A stretch of DNA of 64,000 nucleotides from Bacteroidaceae bacterium. GTDB lineage: Bacteria > Bacteroidota > Bacteroidia > Bacteroidales > Bacteroidaceae. The notes beneath the pieces are model-generated. The model saw only the letters and a list, made by a program, of their open reading frames with translations, was not told where the DNA came from and ran no database searches. Position numbers and translations under genes: made by a program. Positions within the stretch are counted from its first letter, which is position 1, and every line of letters begins with the position of its first letter. Shown in pieces: positions 1 through 6,694 of this stretch. The stretch spans positions 1-64,000 of the forward strand of contig JAFVSR010000063.1 of NCBI GenBank assembly GCA_017503645.1. Reading direction: 5' to 3'.

Positions 1-95
1 ATACCATACCTAGTATGAATGTGTTTGATGGAATAACCATCTTCAAGCATATGCATATACTTTAGCAATGCTGAATGATCGTGTTTCTTACGCAT
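1..95 (-). CDS. N-terminus of a transposase-like helix-turn-helix protein (partial, runs off left edge)
   Basis: Reading the minus strand from an ATG at 93-95 gives an uninterrupted frame to the window edge, beginning MRKKHDHSALLKYMHMLEDG and continuing into SIKHIHTRYG. A basic start followed by a short helix-turn-helix-like segment with a YG near residue 30 resembles the first ORF of IS3/IS150-type insertion sequences in Bacteroidota. That resemblance is from memory of the family and only 31 codons are visible, so it could also be another small DNA-binding protein. A strong hairpin lies just upstream of the start codon. Confidence 0.4.
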   Translation of the reverse strand, partial: MRKKHDHSALLKYMHMLEDGYSIKHIHTRYG

Positions 96-101
96 AAAAT
101 A

Positions 102-134
102 AACCCCAAAGTTTTTTGTCCAAACTTTGGGGTT
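102..134 (-). terminator. Hairpin between the HAD gene and the edge ORF, probable terminator
   Basis: A perfect 13-bp inverted repeat (AACCCCAAAGTTT / AAACTTTGGGGTT, arms 102-114 and 122-134) is followed on the minus strand by a T-rich stretch. It lies about 35 bases downstream of the HAD gene stop. It could terminate that gene and also shield the edge ORF from read-through, since it sits 6 bases before that ORF's ATG. Confidence 0.6.
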
Positions 135-168
135 CACTTCACCGCGGGGCTGTTTTTTATTTGTATGC

Positions 169-795
169 TTATCTGTCGGTTGCAAGCACCTTTGTGAGTG
201 TTTCGCGCCAATCCTCGCCATTTTCAACCTTAAGCACGTTTATGCCCACCTTGCGGGCGGCTGCTATGTTGCGCTCGCCGTCGTCTATGAAGAGTGTCTC
301 TTCGGCCTTCATATTGCCTTCGAGCAGCATTTTGCGGTATATCTCCTCGCCCGGTTTGGAGCAGTTCATCTTGTAGCTGAGGAAAAGCATATCGAAATAG
401 TCGTCGAGCGATTTGCCGCCCGAGGTGAACTCTTTGCTGCGTGCCCAGCTTTGTATAAAGGGGTTGGTGTTGCTCAGTACCGAGAGGCGGTAGCGGGGGC
501 GCAGTTGTTGCAGGAATTCAAGAAATTCGGTCTGCACCTTCACTATGAACCCCATCCAGGCGTGTTTGGCTTGGGCATAGCTAATGGGGCGGTTGCATAT
601 CTTTGTGAGCTCTGTGCAGAACTGCTCGGCGGTGATGTCGCCGTTTTCCAATGAGAAGAAGGGGCCGTTCTGCAGGTATGAGTTTATGTAATTCTCGGGC
701 CGGGGCACGCCTATCTCTCTGAAGCGTTGCAGTGCCTGATTGGTGTCGATGAGGGTTATTACTCCCCCAAAGTCAAATACAATATCCTTTATCAT
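169..795 (-). CDS. HAD superfamily phosphatase (HAD-IA, YihX-like)
   Basis: A predicted cytoplasmic phosphatase of the haloacid dehalogenase superfamily, about 208 residues. Motif I is near the N-terminus (FDFGGV), with the second Asp replaced by Gly as in YihX/epoxide-hydrolase-type subfamily members. Motif II is LSNTN, the motif III lysine lies in SKPGEE, and motif IV is FIDDGERN. YihX acts on glucose-1-phosphate in E. coli, but the substrate here cannot be assigned. I start at the ATG at 793-795: the HAD core begins immediately there and the -7 element at 819-826 would place the transcript start just upstream. A longer frame to 867 would begin upstream of the promoter. The gene is monocistronic. 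Confidence 0.85.
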   Translation of the reverse strand: MIKDIVFDFGGVITLIDTNQALQRFREIGVPRPENYINSYLQNGPFFSLENGDITAEQFCTELTKICNRPISYAQAKHAWMGFIVKVQTEFLEFLQQLRPRYRLSVLSNTNPFIQSWARSKEFTSGGKSLDDYFDMLFLSYKMNCSKPGEEIYRKMLLEGNMKAEETLFIDDGERNIAAARKVGINVLKVENGEDWRETLTKVLATDR

Positions 796-818
796 AGTTC
801 GCTCTTGTTTTCGCACAG

Positions 819-826
819 CGAAGTTA
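819..826 (-). promoter_or_regulatory. -7 promoter element of the HAD phosphatase gene
   Basis: The minus strand reads TAACTTCG, a TAnnTTTG variant. It places the transcript start near 812, giving a leader of roughly 17 bases to the ATG at 795. Confidence 0.55.
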
Positions 827-911
827 ATGCTTTTTCTGCTATTGGCGAGGGGAATTGGATGCGGCAACCAATTATTTTAGTTTTTTTATTGATTGATGAG
901 GGTAAAAGCAC

Positions 912-919
912 TATCTTCG
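912..919 (+). promoter_or_regulatory. -7 promoter element of the 5'-nucleotidase gene
   Basis: TATCTTCG matches the Bacteroidota -7 consensus with one change. It lies about 85 bases upstream of the ATG at 1004. Confidence 0.55.
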
Positions 920-1003
920 CGCAGCTGAACGGGCTTATGGTGTTTGCTTTACGGGCAGGCCGATGGAGCCTTTTGTTTTATATGATAATATTTTCACTTA
1001 TAT

Positions 1004-1954
1004 ATGGAGAATTTAGATGGGCGTTTGGTTGTGGGTGTGTCGTCGCGCGCACTTTTCGACCTTGAAAAGGAGAATGAGATTTTTGAGCGCGATGGCGTGG
1101 CAAAGTACCGCAAATATCAGGAGGAGCACGAGGATGAACCTCTGGAAAAGGGTACGGCTTTTTACTTGGTGAAGAGTCTTTTGGAGCTTAACAAACAGGC
1201 CAACCGCCCCATTGTGGAGGTGGTGGTTATGTCGCGCAACAGCCCCGAAACGGGTATGCGTATGCTTAAGTCGCTCGATGTCTATGGGTTGGATATCACA
1301 CGTGTGGCATTGTCGGGCGGTGAGTCGCTTTCAAAATATCTTAAAGCATTTTCAATTGACCTCTTTTTGTCTAAAGACGAGGGCGATGTGCAGCGTGTGA
1401 TTGATTCGGGTATTTGTGCCGCGGCGCTTATCTATGCCCCTCCCACCGATTTCAACCCCGAGGATAGCCGCGTGAAGATCGCTTTTGATGCCGATGCTGT
1501 GATTTTCTCCGATGAGTCGGAGTGCCGTTTCAAGGAGGAGGGTATAGATGCATTCTACAAGTATGAGAAGGAGAATGCCGATGTACCTTTGAAGGAGGGC
1601 CCCTTTGCCAACCTATTGAAGAAATTGTCGGCCATACAGGAGTGCCTGCCCACATCTATCGAGTTGTCGCCACTGCGCCTGGCTATCGTTACTTCGCGCA
1701 GCCTGCCTTCGCATTTCCGCGTGATAAAGACTTTGCGCAAGTGGGGTGTATATGTGGATGAGGCCTATTTCCTCGGTGGCTTGCGCAAAGACGAGCTTTT
1801 GAAGGCGTTCGGTGCGCATATCTTCTTTGACGACCAGGATACCCACCTGAGCGAGTCGAGCAAATATGTGCCGGCGGGCAAGGTGCCTTATCACTCAAAC
1901 TCGCAGATAAACGAGGTTATCAAGGCAAAAAACGATAAAAAAGCGGCGGAGTAG
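1004..1954 (+). CDS. Cytosolic 5'-nucleotidase (NT5C-I type)
   Basis: A 316-residue protein that I recognise as the bacterial form of cytosolic 5'-nucleotidase I, which dephosphorylates nucleoside monophosphates. It opens with LVVGVSSRALFDL, carries the AFDADAVIFSDESE motif near residue 160 (the HAD-like nucleophile region) and ends its core with HIFFDDQDTH. The conserved MSRNSPETGMR and TSRSLPSHFRVIKTL stretches are also typical. No signal peptide or membrane segment is seen, so it is cytoplasmic. It is transcribed away from the HAD gene and stands alone. The family assignment is strong; the preferred nucleotide is not readable from sequence. Confidence 0.87.
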   Translation: MENLDGRLVVGVSSRALFDLEKENEIFERDGVAKYRKYQEEHEDEPLEKGTAFYLVKSLLELNKQANRPIVEVVVMSRNSPETGMRMLKSLDVYGLDITRVALSGGESLSKYLKAFSIDLFLSKDEGDVQRVIDSGICAAALIYAPPTDFNPEDSRVKIAFDADAVIFSDESECRFKEEGIDAFYKYEKENADVPLKEGPFANLLKKLSAIQECLPTSIELSPLRLAIVTSRSLPSHFRVIKTLRKWGVYVDEAYFLGGLRKDELLKAFGAHIFFDDQDTHLSESSKYVPAGKVPYHSNSQINEVIKAKNDKKAAE

Positions 1955-1985
1955 GGCGTAAAGTCTTTTCTTCCATATCTTTTCT

Positions 1986-2043
1986 ACAACTTTTTTACAT
2001 TTGATATGTTTTTTAGGTAAAATATTCAATGTAAAAAAGTTGT
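1986..2043. repeat. 16-bp perfect inverted repeat bracketing the tspO promoter
   Basis: The arms ACAACTTTTTTACATT (1986-2001) and AATGTAAAAAAGTTGT (2028-2043) are perfectly complementary with a 26-base spacer. The right arm ends 4 bases before the tspO ATG. The left arm overlaps a TACATTTG -7 element. It could be an operator, or a hairpin in any transcript reading through from upstream. Confidence 0.8.
1996..2003 (+). promoter_or_regulatory. Probable -7 promoter element of tspO
   Basis: TACATTTG is a full match to TAnnTTTG. It sits across the end of the left arm of the inverted repeat, so the transcript would start between the two arms, near 2010. No convincing -33 motif is seen. Confidence 0.5.
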
Positions 2044-2047
2044 TTTT

Positions 2048-2512
2048 ATGAAAAAAGTAGTTCCCATTATCATTTTTGTGGCAATATGCCTGCTTGCGGG
2101 TTATATGTCGCGCCTGTTGCAGTCCTTTTCGCTGGACTATTGGTATCCCACGTTGGTGGTGTCGCCCCTCTCGCCGCCCAATGCGGCATTTCCCATAGTG
2201 TGGAGTGTCTTGTATATTCTTATGGGTGTGTCGGCGGGGCTTATGTGGGGCATACGTTCAATCTATTCACGCCTTCTCGTTACGCTGTTCACCCTTCAGT
2301 TGCTGCTTAACGTGCTGTGGAGTTTCTGTTTCTTTTATATGCAATCGCCGCTTATGGGCTTGGTGGTTATATTGGCGCTCGATATGATTGCCATTATGTA
2401 TGTTGCGGGCAGTTTTATGGTGCGCAGGCTATGTGGGTGGCTGCTTGTGCCATATTTGGCGTGGCTGCTGTTTGCCACCTATCTGAATGGGTTTGTTGCG
2501 GTGTACAATTGA
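2048..2512 (+). CDS. tspO: TspO/MBR family membrane protein
   Basis: A 154-residue integral membrane protein of the tryptophan-rich sensory protein/translocator protein family, with five predicted membrane segments. Family hallmarks are the early WYPTLVVSPLSPPNAAFPIVWSV region, where the PP-N-AFP-W pattern is characteristic, and a late WLLFATYLN segment. Family members bind porphyrins and related tetrapyrroles and have been linked to stress signalling; the role here is not known. The gene is short, monocistronic and preceded by the striking inverted repeat at 1986-2043, which suggests specific regulation. It converges on cbpA with a shared terminator. Confidence 0.92.
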   Translation: MKKVVPIIIFVAICLLAGYMSRLLQSFSLDYWYPTLVVSPLSPPNAAFPIVWSVLYILMGVSAGLMWGIRSIYSRLLVTLFTLQLLLNVLWSFCFFYMQSPLMGLVVILALDMIAIMYVAGSFMVRRLCGWLLVPYLAWLLFATYLNGFVAVYN

Positions 2513-2556
2513 AAGATGAAGAGCCTCGCTATTGCGCGAGGCTCTTCATCTTTTTT
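2513..2556. terminator. Bidirectional terminator between tspO and cbpA
   Basis: A 17-bp stem (arms 2513-2529 and 2536-2552) with a 6-base loop is followed by a T-run on the plus strand and preceded by As on the other side. It begins directly after the tspO stop and includes the last codons and stop of cbpA, so one DNA segment both codes and terminates. Confidence 0.85.
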
Positions 2557-3440
2557 AATAGCTCTTTCTGTTGCTCGTTAAGCGTGGGCATTGCCATTTT
2601 AATAGTCACTATGAGGTCGCCCGCCTCTCCCTCTTTTTTATATATGGGAAATCCCTTGCCTTTGAGGCGCAGTTTGCTGTCGGGTGCGGTGCCGGCTTTT
2701 ATGTTCATACGCACCTCTCCATTGAGGGTGGGCACGGTTACCTCGCCGCCAAGCAACAGGGTGTATATGTCGGCTGTGGCGGTGAGCAGGAGGTCGTTGC
2801 CGCGGCGTTCGAAAACGGTGTCGGGCTCTATGTTGAAGGTTATGTAGAGGTCGCCACGTGTTCCGTCTGCTCCTTTTGCGCCACGGCCACGCAGGCATAT
2901 TTGCTGCCCGTCGCTTATGCCTGCAGGCAGAGTTATTCTTATTTTTTCGCCATTTATGCTGAATGTTTGCTTGTGGGTGGTGGCAGCCTCGCGCAGGCTT
3001 ATGGCGAGGGTGGCTTGTTGGTCCTGTGCCCTTTGCCGCGCAGCCTGCCTGCCGCTCATACTGCCGAACAACTGCTCGAAGAAGTCGCTGAAGCCACCGG
3101 CGTTGCTTGCACTGCCGCTGAAGTCGCCCCAGCTGTTGTAGTTGCCGTAGTTGAAGCCGCCATAGCTGTTGTTGCGTGCCTCATACTCGCGGCGTTGTGC
3201 CTCGTACTCGTCGGCGTGTTTCCAATGCTCGCCATACTCGTCGTACTTTTTACGTTTTTCGGGGTTGCTCAGCACTTCGTTGGCCTCGTTTATGGCCTGG
3301 AAACGTTCTTGTGCCTGTGGGTCCTCTTTGTTTATGTCGGGGTGATACTTTTTGGCGAGTTTGCGGTAGGCTTTCCTTATGTCGGCCTCGCTTGCGTCGG
3401 GTGCCACGCCTAATACTTTGTAATAGTCAATAAATGCCAT
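2529..3440 (-). CDS. cbpA: CbpA-like J-domain co-chaperone (DnaJ C-terminal domains, no zinc finger)
   Basis: A 303-residue type II J protein. The N-terminal J domain (residues 1-70) carries the HPD motif in [12 protein letters not shown] Gly/Phe/Asn-rich linker with [15 protein letters not shown] follows, then the two C-terminal substrate-binding beta domains with no CxxCxGxG zinc repeats. It is expected to stimulate DnaK ATPase and present clients; E. coli CbpA also binds curved DNA. In many Bacteroidota a small CbpM-type modulator gene accompanies cbpA, and none is seen here. A full DnaJ lies elsewhere in the window (38292-39443), so this is the accessory J protein. Its last codons lie in the terminator hairpin shared with tspO. 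Confidence 0.9.
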   Translation of the reverse strand: MAFIDYYKVLGVAPDASEADIRKAYRKLAKKYHPDINKEDPQAQERFQAINEANEVLSNPEKRKKYDEYGEHWKHADEYEAQRREYEARNNSYGGFNYGNYNSWGDFSGSASNAGGFSDFFEQLFGSMSGRQAARQRAQDQQATLAISLREAATTHKQTFSINGEKIRITLPAGISDGQQICLRGRGAKGADGTRGDLYITFNIEPDTVFERRGNDLLLTATADIYTLLLGGEVTVPTLNGEVRMNIKAGTAPDSKLRLKGKGFPIYKKEGEAGDLIVTIKMAMPTLNEQQKELLKKMKSLAQ

Positions 3441-3576
3441 AGAATGAATATGTTGTTATTGTTTATATAACAATTTTGCCATTGCTGCGGGCTGCCGATG
3501 TGGTGGTTTTTCTCTTTTTTGTGGTTAATAATTGATAAAATATATTTTTTTGCGTTTTTGTGTGGATTAAAAGAGC

Positions 3577-3584
3577 TATCTTCG
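3577..3584 (+). promoter_or_regulatory. -7 promoter element of the lipoprotein gene
   Basis: TATCTTCG lies about 30 bases upstream of the ATG at 3614. An upstream TTTG at 3557-3560 is a possible -33 element with somewhat short spacing. Confidence 0.55.
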
Positions 3585-3613
3585 CGTTTGGATTATTTTA
3601 TTTTTGATATTGA

Positions 3614-4531
3614 ATGATGAAGAAATTCTTTTGGATTTTTATGATGGCTGCGGCTGTTGTGTTCACGGCTTGCAGCGACGATAGCGAGGGTTATGATGCC
3701 GACAGCGCGGTTTCAAATTATGTACCATCGCAGAGTGGCCGCAAGGTGGCATCGCTCTATACAACCAATGTCATAGACGGCAGGGAGTATTCCTTTAGGC
3801 ATAACTTCACATACGACAAGCAGGGAAGAATAAAGGAGGTGAATTCCGAAATACAGCACCATCGTTTGTGGAATACGATTGATGGGCGATTGCAAAACAC
3901 CCCTTGTAACATTACCTCAAATGCCAAGTATTATTACAAGGGCGAGTTTATCGAGGTTGCCTGTTCGGTTGTTGGCAAATATCCTGAATATCCTTCTTGG
4001 GATTACTCGCGCTCTTTCACCGACGGTGGCAGGCTCAACGATAACGGGTATATCGTAACCTACAGCCAGCCGCCTTATGAGGGCTTTGAGTGTGAATATA
4101 ATTTCACCAATCTGCGCAGTGTTGCTTTCGACGGTGGTTATTTATTTGATATACTGCGCGATGCCAACGGCAATGTAAACGGACACAGATTTACCGGTTA
4201 CGACAAGGCGGGTAACGATTCTACCGCTACACGTGCAGGGCGTTACCAATATACAGCCGTAAAGAACAAGACGAATTTTGATTTTGCGGCCTATTTCGGT
4301 TACTGGGAACACGAACGATACATAAGCGCTCTGTCATCCTGGCCTTATGCTACATACCAGCTTGCGGCATTTGGCTTCTTCGGCTCTTGCAGCAGTTATC
4401 TGCCGTTATGCGATTCTTCGCTTGCCGACGGCTTGTCGGCATTCTCTCTTTGGGAATTTGACGAGAATGTATGCCCGGTGAAATATACAGCCCCCGATGG
4501 CCGTGTAACAGTGATTACATACGTTGAATAG
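3614..4531 (+). CDS. Hypothetical lipoprotein, possibly surface exposed
   Basis: A 305-residue protein with a clear lipoprotein signal: a hydrophobic stretch ending in FTAC, acylated Cys at residue 20. The residues after Cys are SDDSE; an acidic patch at this position resembles the Bacteroidetes lipoprotein export signal, so an outer-surface location is plausible. The body has repeated strand-like segments such as YSFRHNFTYDKQGRIKEVNS and a later NGHRFTGYDKAGNDS. These look like the YD/DUF4595-type beta repeats common in Bacteroidales lipoproteins, but I cannot name the family with certainty. It is a single-gene unit with its own promoter. No enzymatic motif is visible. Confidence 0.7.
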   Translation: MMKKFFWIFMMAAAVVFTACSDDSEGYDADSAVSNYVPSQSGRKVASLYTTNVIDGREYSFRHNFTYDKQGRIKEVNSEIQHHRLWNTIDGRLQNTPCNITSNAKYYYKGEFIEVACSVVGKYPEYPSWDYSRSFTDGGRLNDNGYIVTYSQPPYEGFECEYNFTNLRSVAFDGGYLFDILRDANGNVNGHRFTGYDKAGNDSTATRAGRYQYTAVKNKTNFDFAAYFGYWEHERYISALSSWPYATYQLAAFGFFGSCSSYLPLCDSSLADGLSAFSLWEFDENVCPVKYTAPDGRVTVITYVE

Positions 4532-4570
4532 CCGTTTTTTGCTTGTTTCGGTAAATTTGTTTTTGGTTTA

Positions 4571-4602
4571 GTTGCCCTTATGTGGCTTTATTGCTATCTT
4601 TG
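4571..4602 (+). promoter_or_regulatory. Promoter of the SPOR lipoprotein operon
   Basis: GTTG at 4571-4574 and TATCTTTG at 4595-4602 are separated by 20 bases, a good match to the Bacteroidota -33/-7 pair. The ATG lies about 75 bases downstream. Confidence 0.65.
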
Positions 4603-4675
4603 CGGCTGAAAACAAACACGCAGCAGGCGTTGTATGTGTTTTTACGAGTATAAATGATTTAATTATAATAAGAAA

Positions 4676-5176
4676 ATGAAAAAACTATTTGTATTGGGCT
4701 TGGCCTTTTGTTCAGTGTTGGCATTTACATCTTGTAAATCAACTAAATCGGAGTATAAGAAAGCATATGACCAGGCGCAGCAGCGCGAACTTGCCGAGGG
4801 CCAGGGCCAGGCAAGCGAGCCTATTGAGATAGCTCCTGTGATTTCTACAACCACATCGAGCACTGCAGCTTCTTTGGATACATCGTATCGCACAGAGAAG
4901 GTTGTTCTTGCATCGGGTGCCGAGGGTTCGTTGAAAGATTTCAGCGTGGTTTGTGGCAGCTATGGCCGCAAGGAGGGTGCCGAGTCTGTTAAGGCTGCTC
5001 TTGTTGCCCAAGGCTACAACGCTATAATTGTGCAGAACCCCGCAACAGGTATGTACCGTGTTGTTTGCGGCTCTTTCGACACAAAACAGCAGGCTGCCGA
5101 GTATCGCGAGCAGTTCAAGGCCAACAACCCCGATAATGCCGATTTCCAGAAGGCTTGGTTGCTCTATAACAAGTAA
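4676..5176 (+). CDS. SPOR-domain lipoprotein
   Basis: A 166-residue lipoprotein with signal peptide ending FTSC (Cys 20), an Ala/Gln/Glu-rich linker and a C-terminal SPOR domain from about residue 90. Two characteristic SPOR half-repeats are visible: FSVVCGSYGRKEGAESVKAAL and, later, YRVVCGSFDTKQQAAEYREQF. SPOR domains bind peptidoglycan stripped of stem peptides, so the protein probably sits at the outer membrane/periplasm and binds septal or remodelled wall. The residues after Cys (KSTKS) are basic rather than acidic, favouring a periplasm-facing lipoprotein. It is followed 7 bases later by the mutarotase gene. Confidence 0.85.
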   Translation: MKKLFVLGLAFCSVLAFTSCKSTKSEYKKAYDQAQQRELAEGQGQASEPIEIAPVISTTTSSTAASLDTSYRTEKVVLASGAEGSLKDFSVVCGSYGRKEGAESVKAALVAQGYNAIIVQNPATGMYRVVCGSFDTKQQAAEYREQFKANNPDNADFQKAWLLYNK

Positions 5177-5183
5177 TTCCTTG

Positions 5184-5567
5184 ATGGAACCGATATTTGG
5201 ATACAGGGTAAAGGAGTACAATGGCGCGGTAAAGCGTTATTGTCAGACACTTGACCTCAAGGATAGCCCCGAACTCATTGCCGAATATCGCCGCCGCCAC
5301 AGCGAGGGCGAGGCTTGGCAGGAGATTATAGACGGAATACGCGAGGTTGGCATCCTGGAGATGGAGATTTATCTGCTCGACAATCGTTTGTTTATGATTG
5401 TTGAGGCTCCGCTCGATTTCGATTGGGATGCAGCTATGGCGCGCTTGGCAACCCTTCCTCGCCAGCAGGAGTGGGAGGATTATATGTCCGGTTTCCAGCA
5501 GGCGGCTGCCGGTAGTTCGTCGAGCGAAAAGTGGCGCTTGATGGAGCGCATTTTCCACCTGTATTAA
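5184..5567 (+). CDS. rhaM: L-rhamnose mutarotase family protein
   Basis: A 127-residue protein of the L-rhamnose mutarotase family (DUF718), which interconverts alpha and beta anomers of rhamnose or related 6-deoxy sugars. Recognisable segments are RYCQTLDLKDSPELIAEYRR near the N-terminus, IREVGILEMEIYLLDNRLFM in the middle and the W-containing C-terminal region. I start at the ATG at 5184, 7 bases after the SPOR gene stop; a longer frame exists but lies inside that gene. No rhamnose or fucose catabolic genes are nearby, so the substrate is open. It is probably co-transcribed with the SPOR lipoprotein. Confidence 0.8.
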   Translation: MEPIFGYRVKEYNGAVKRYCQTLDLKDSPELIAEYRRRHSEGEAWQEIIDGIREVGILEMEIYLLDNRLFMIVEAPLDFDWDAAMARLATLPRQQEWEDYMSGFQQAAAGSSSSEKWRLMERIFHLY

Positions 5568-5585
5568 GAACTCTGTTTAACGATA

Positions 5586-5624
5586 AACATTTGCGGCTTG
5601 CTTTTATGGCAAGCCGCAAATGTT
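5586..5624. terminator. Hairpin after the mutarotase gene, probable terminator
   Basis: A 16-bp perfect stem (AACATTTGCGGCTTGC and its complement) with a 7-base loop lies 18 bases after the stop. The T-run is weak and delayed, so intrinsic termination is probable rather than certain. Confidence 0.65.
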
Positions 5625-5677
5625 GTTAATAAATAATATTTTTCCTTTACAGGGATGTGCCTTTCGGGCAATTTCGT

Positions 5678-5685
5678 TACCTTTG
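5678..5685 (+). promoter_or_regulatory. -7 promoter element of ruvX, almost touching the start codon
   Basis: TACCTTTG matches TAnnTTTG exactly and ends only 4 bases before the ATG of ruvX at 5690. A transcript starting 5-7 bases downstream of the element would begin at or in the start codon, i.e. would be leaderless. Confidence 0.6.
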
Positions 5686-5689
5686 CATT

Positions 5690-6112
5690 ATGGCACGAAT
5701 TTTAGCAATAGATTATGGCAAAAAGCGCACGGGGCTGGCTGTTACCGACGAATTGCAGCTGATAGCCAACGGCCTCACAACCGTTGCAACCGTGGAGCTT
5801 GAAAAATTCATCCTCTCGTATGTGGAACGCGAACCGGTGGAAAGGATAGTGGTGGGGCTTCCAAAGCAGATGAACAACCAACCGTCGGAAAATATGGGGC
5901 GCATTACCCCTTTTGTGAACCGCTTGCGCAAGTTGCTGCCGTCTATCCCTGTGGAGTATTACGACGAGAGGTTTACATCGGTGCTGGCCCACCAAGCCAT
6001 ATTGGCGTCGGGCATAGGAAAAATGGCGCGCCGCGACAAGGCGCTTGTCGATGAAATAAGCGCCACTATTATTCTGCAATCGTATATGGAGAGCCGCAGA
6101 ATGCATAAATAA
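5690..6112 (+). CDS. ruvX: Putative pre-16S rRNA nuclease / Holliday junction resolvase YqgF
   Basis: A 140-residue YqgF/RuvX protein with an RNase H-like fold. It opens MARILAIDYGKKRTGLAVTD, where the Asp of IDYG is the first catalytic residue. It has VVGLPKQMNN in the middle, YDERFTS (catalytic Glu) near residue 95, and DEISATIILQSYM (third acidic residue) near the C-terminus. The family processes the 5' end of 16S rRNA precursors in E. coli. I start at 5690 because the domain begins there; an upstream in-frame ATG at 5657 precedes the promoter. Peptide deformylase and a TPR gene follow and are probably co-transcribed. Confidence 0.92.
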   Translation: MARILAIDYGKKRTGLAVTDELQLIANGLTTVATVELEKFILSYVEREPVERIVVGLPKQMNNQPSENMGRITPFVNRLRKLLPSIPVEYYDERFTSVLAHQAILASGIGKMARRDKALVDEISATIILQSYMESRRMHK

Positions 6113-6136
6113 CAGATTATAAACAAAATAAATAAG

Positions 6137-6694
6137 ATGATACTACCTATTTATCTCTACGGTCAGGCCGTGCTTAGAAAGGTTGCCGAGGATATCACTC
6201 CCGACTATCCCGAATTGAATGCTCTCATTGAGAATATGTTTGAAACAATGCATAATGCCGAGGGTATCGGCCTTGCCGCGCCACAGATAGGACTTCCTAT
6301 TCGTCTGGTGGTGATTGACCTGGATGTCCTTTCGGATGATTTCCCCGAGTTCAAGGATTTCCGCAAAGTCTTTATAAACGCTCACGTCATTGAGGGCTCG
6401 GCCGAAACCGATTCTATGGAGGAGGGTTGCCTCAGTGTACCCGGTATCCACGAAAAGGTTACACGCCCGTCGCGTGTTCACGTGAAGTATCTCGATGAGA
6501 ATTTCGTGGAGCACGACGAGTGGGTTGAGGGATACCTTGCCCGTGTGATGCAGCACGAGTTCGACCACCTCGAGGGCAAGGTATTTGTCGACAGGCTCAC
6601 TCCTCTTCGTCGTCAGATGAACAAGAAGGGGCTTATGAACCTGCTCAAAGGTAATGCCCGCTGTACATACAAGACCAAAAGAGTGCTTAAATGA
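6137..6694 (+). CDS. def: Peptide deformylase
   Basis: A 185-residue iron/zinc hydrolase that removes the formyl group from nascent N-terminal methionine. All three family motifs are intact: GIGLAAPQIG near residue 45, EGCLSVPG near residue 97 (metal-binding Cys), and QHEFDHLEG near residue 140 (two metal-binding His and catalytic Glu). The C-terminus is Lys-rich. It starts 24 bases after ruvX and its stop overlaps the start of the TPR gene in an ATGA, indicating an operon with coupled translation. Confidence 0.97.
   Translation: MILPIYLYGQAVLRKVAEDITPDYPELNALIENMFETMHNAEGIGLAAPQIGLPIRLVVIDLDVLSDDFPEFKDFRKVFINAHVIEGSAETDSMEEGCLSVPGIHEKVTRPSRVHVKYLDENFVEHDEWVEGYLARVMQHEFDHLEGKVFVDRLTPLRRQMNKKGLMNLLKGNARCTYKTKRVLK

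Noticed and set aside
2571..3413. A 280-codon plus-strand frame opposite cbpA
   Set aside because: The minus strand has a full J domain with HPD and the C-terminal domains. The plus-strand product is an Ala/Val/Cys-rich shadow.
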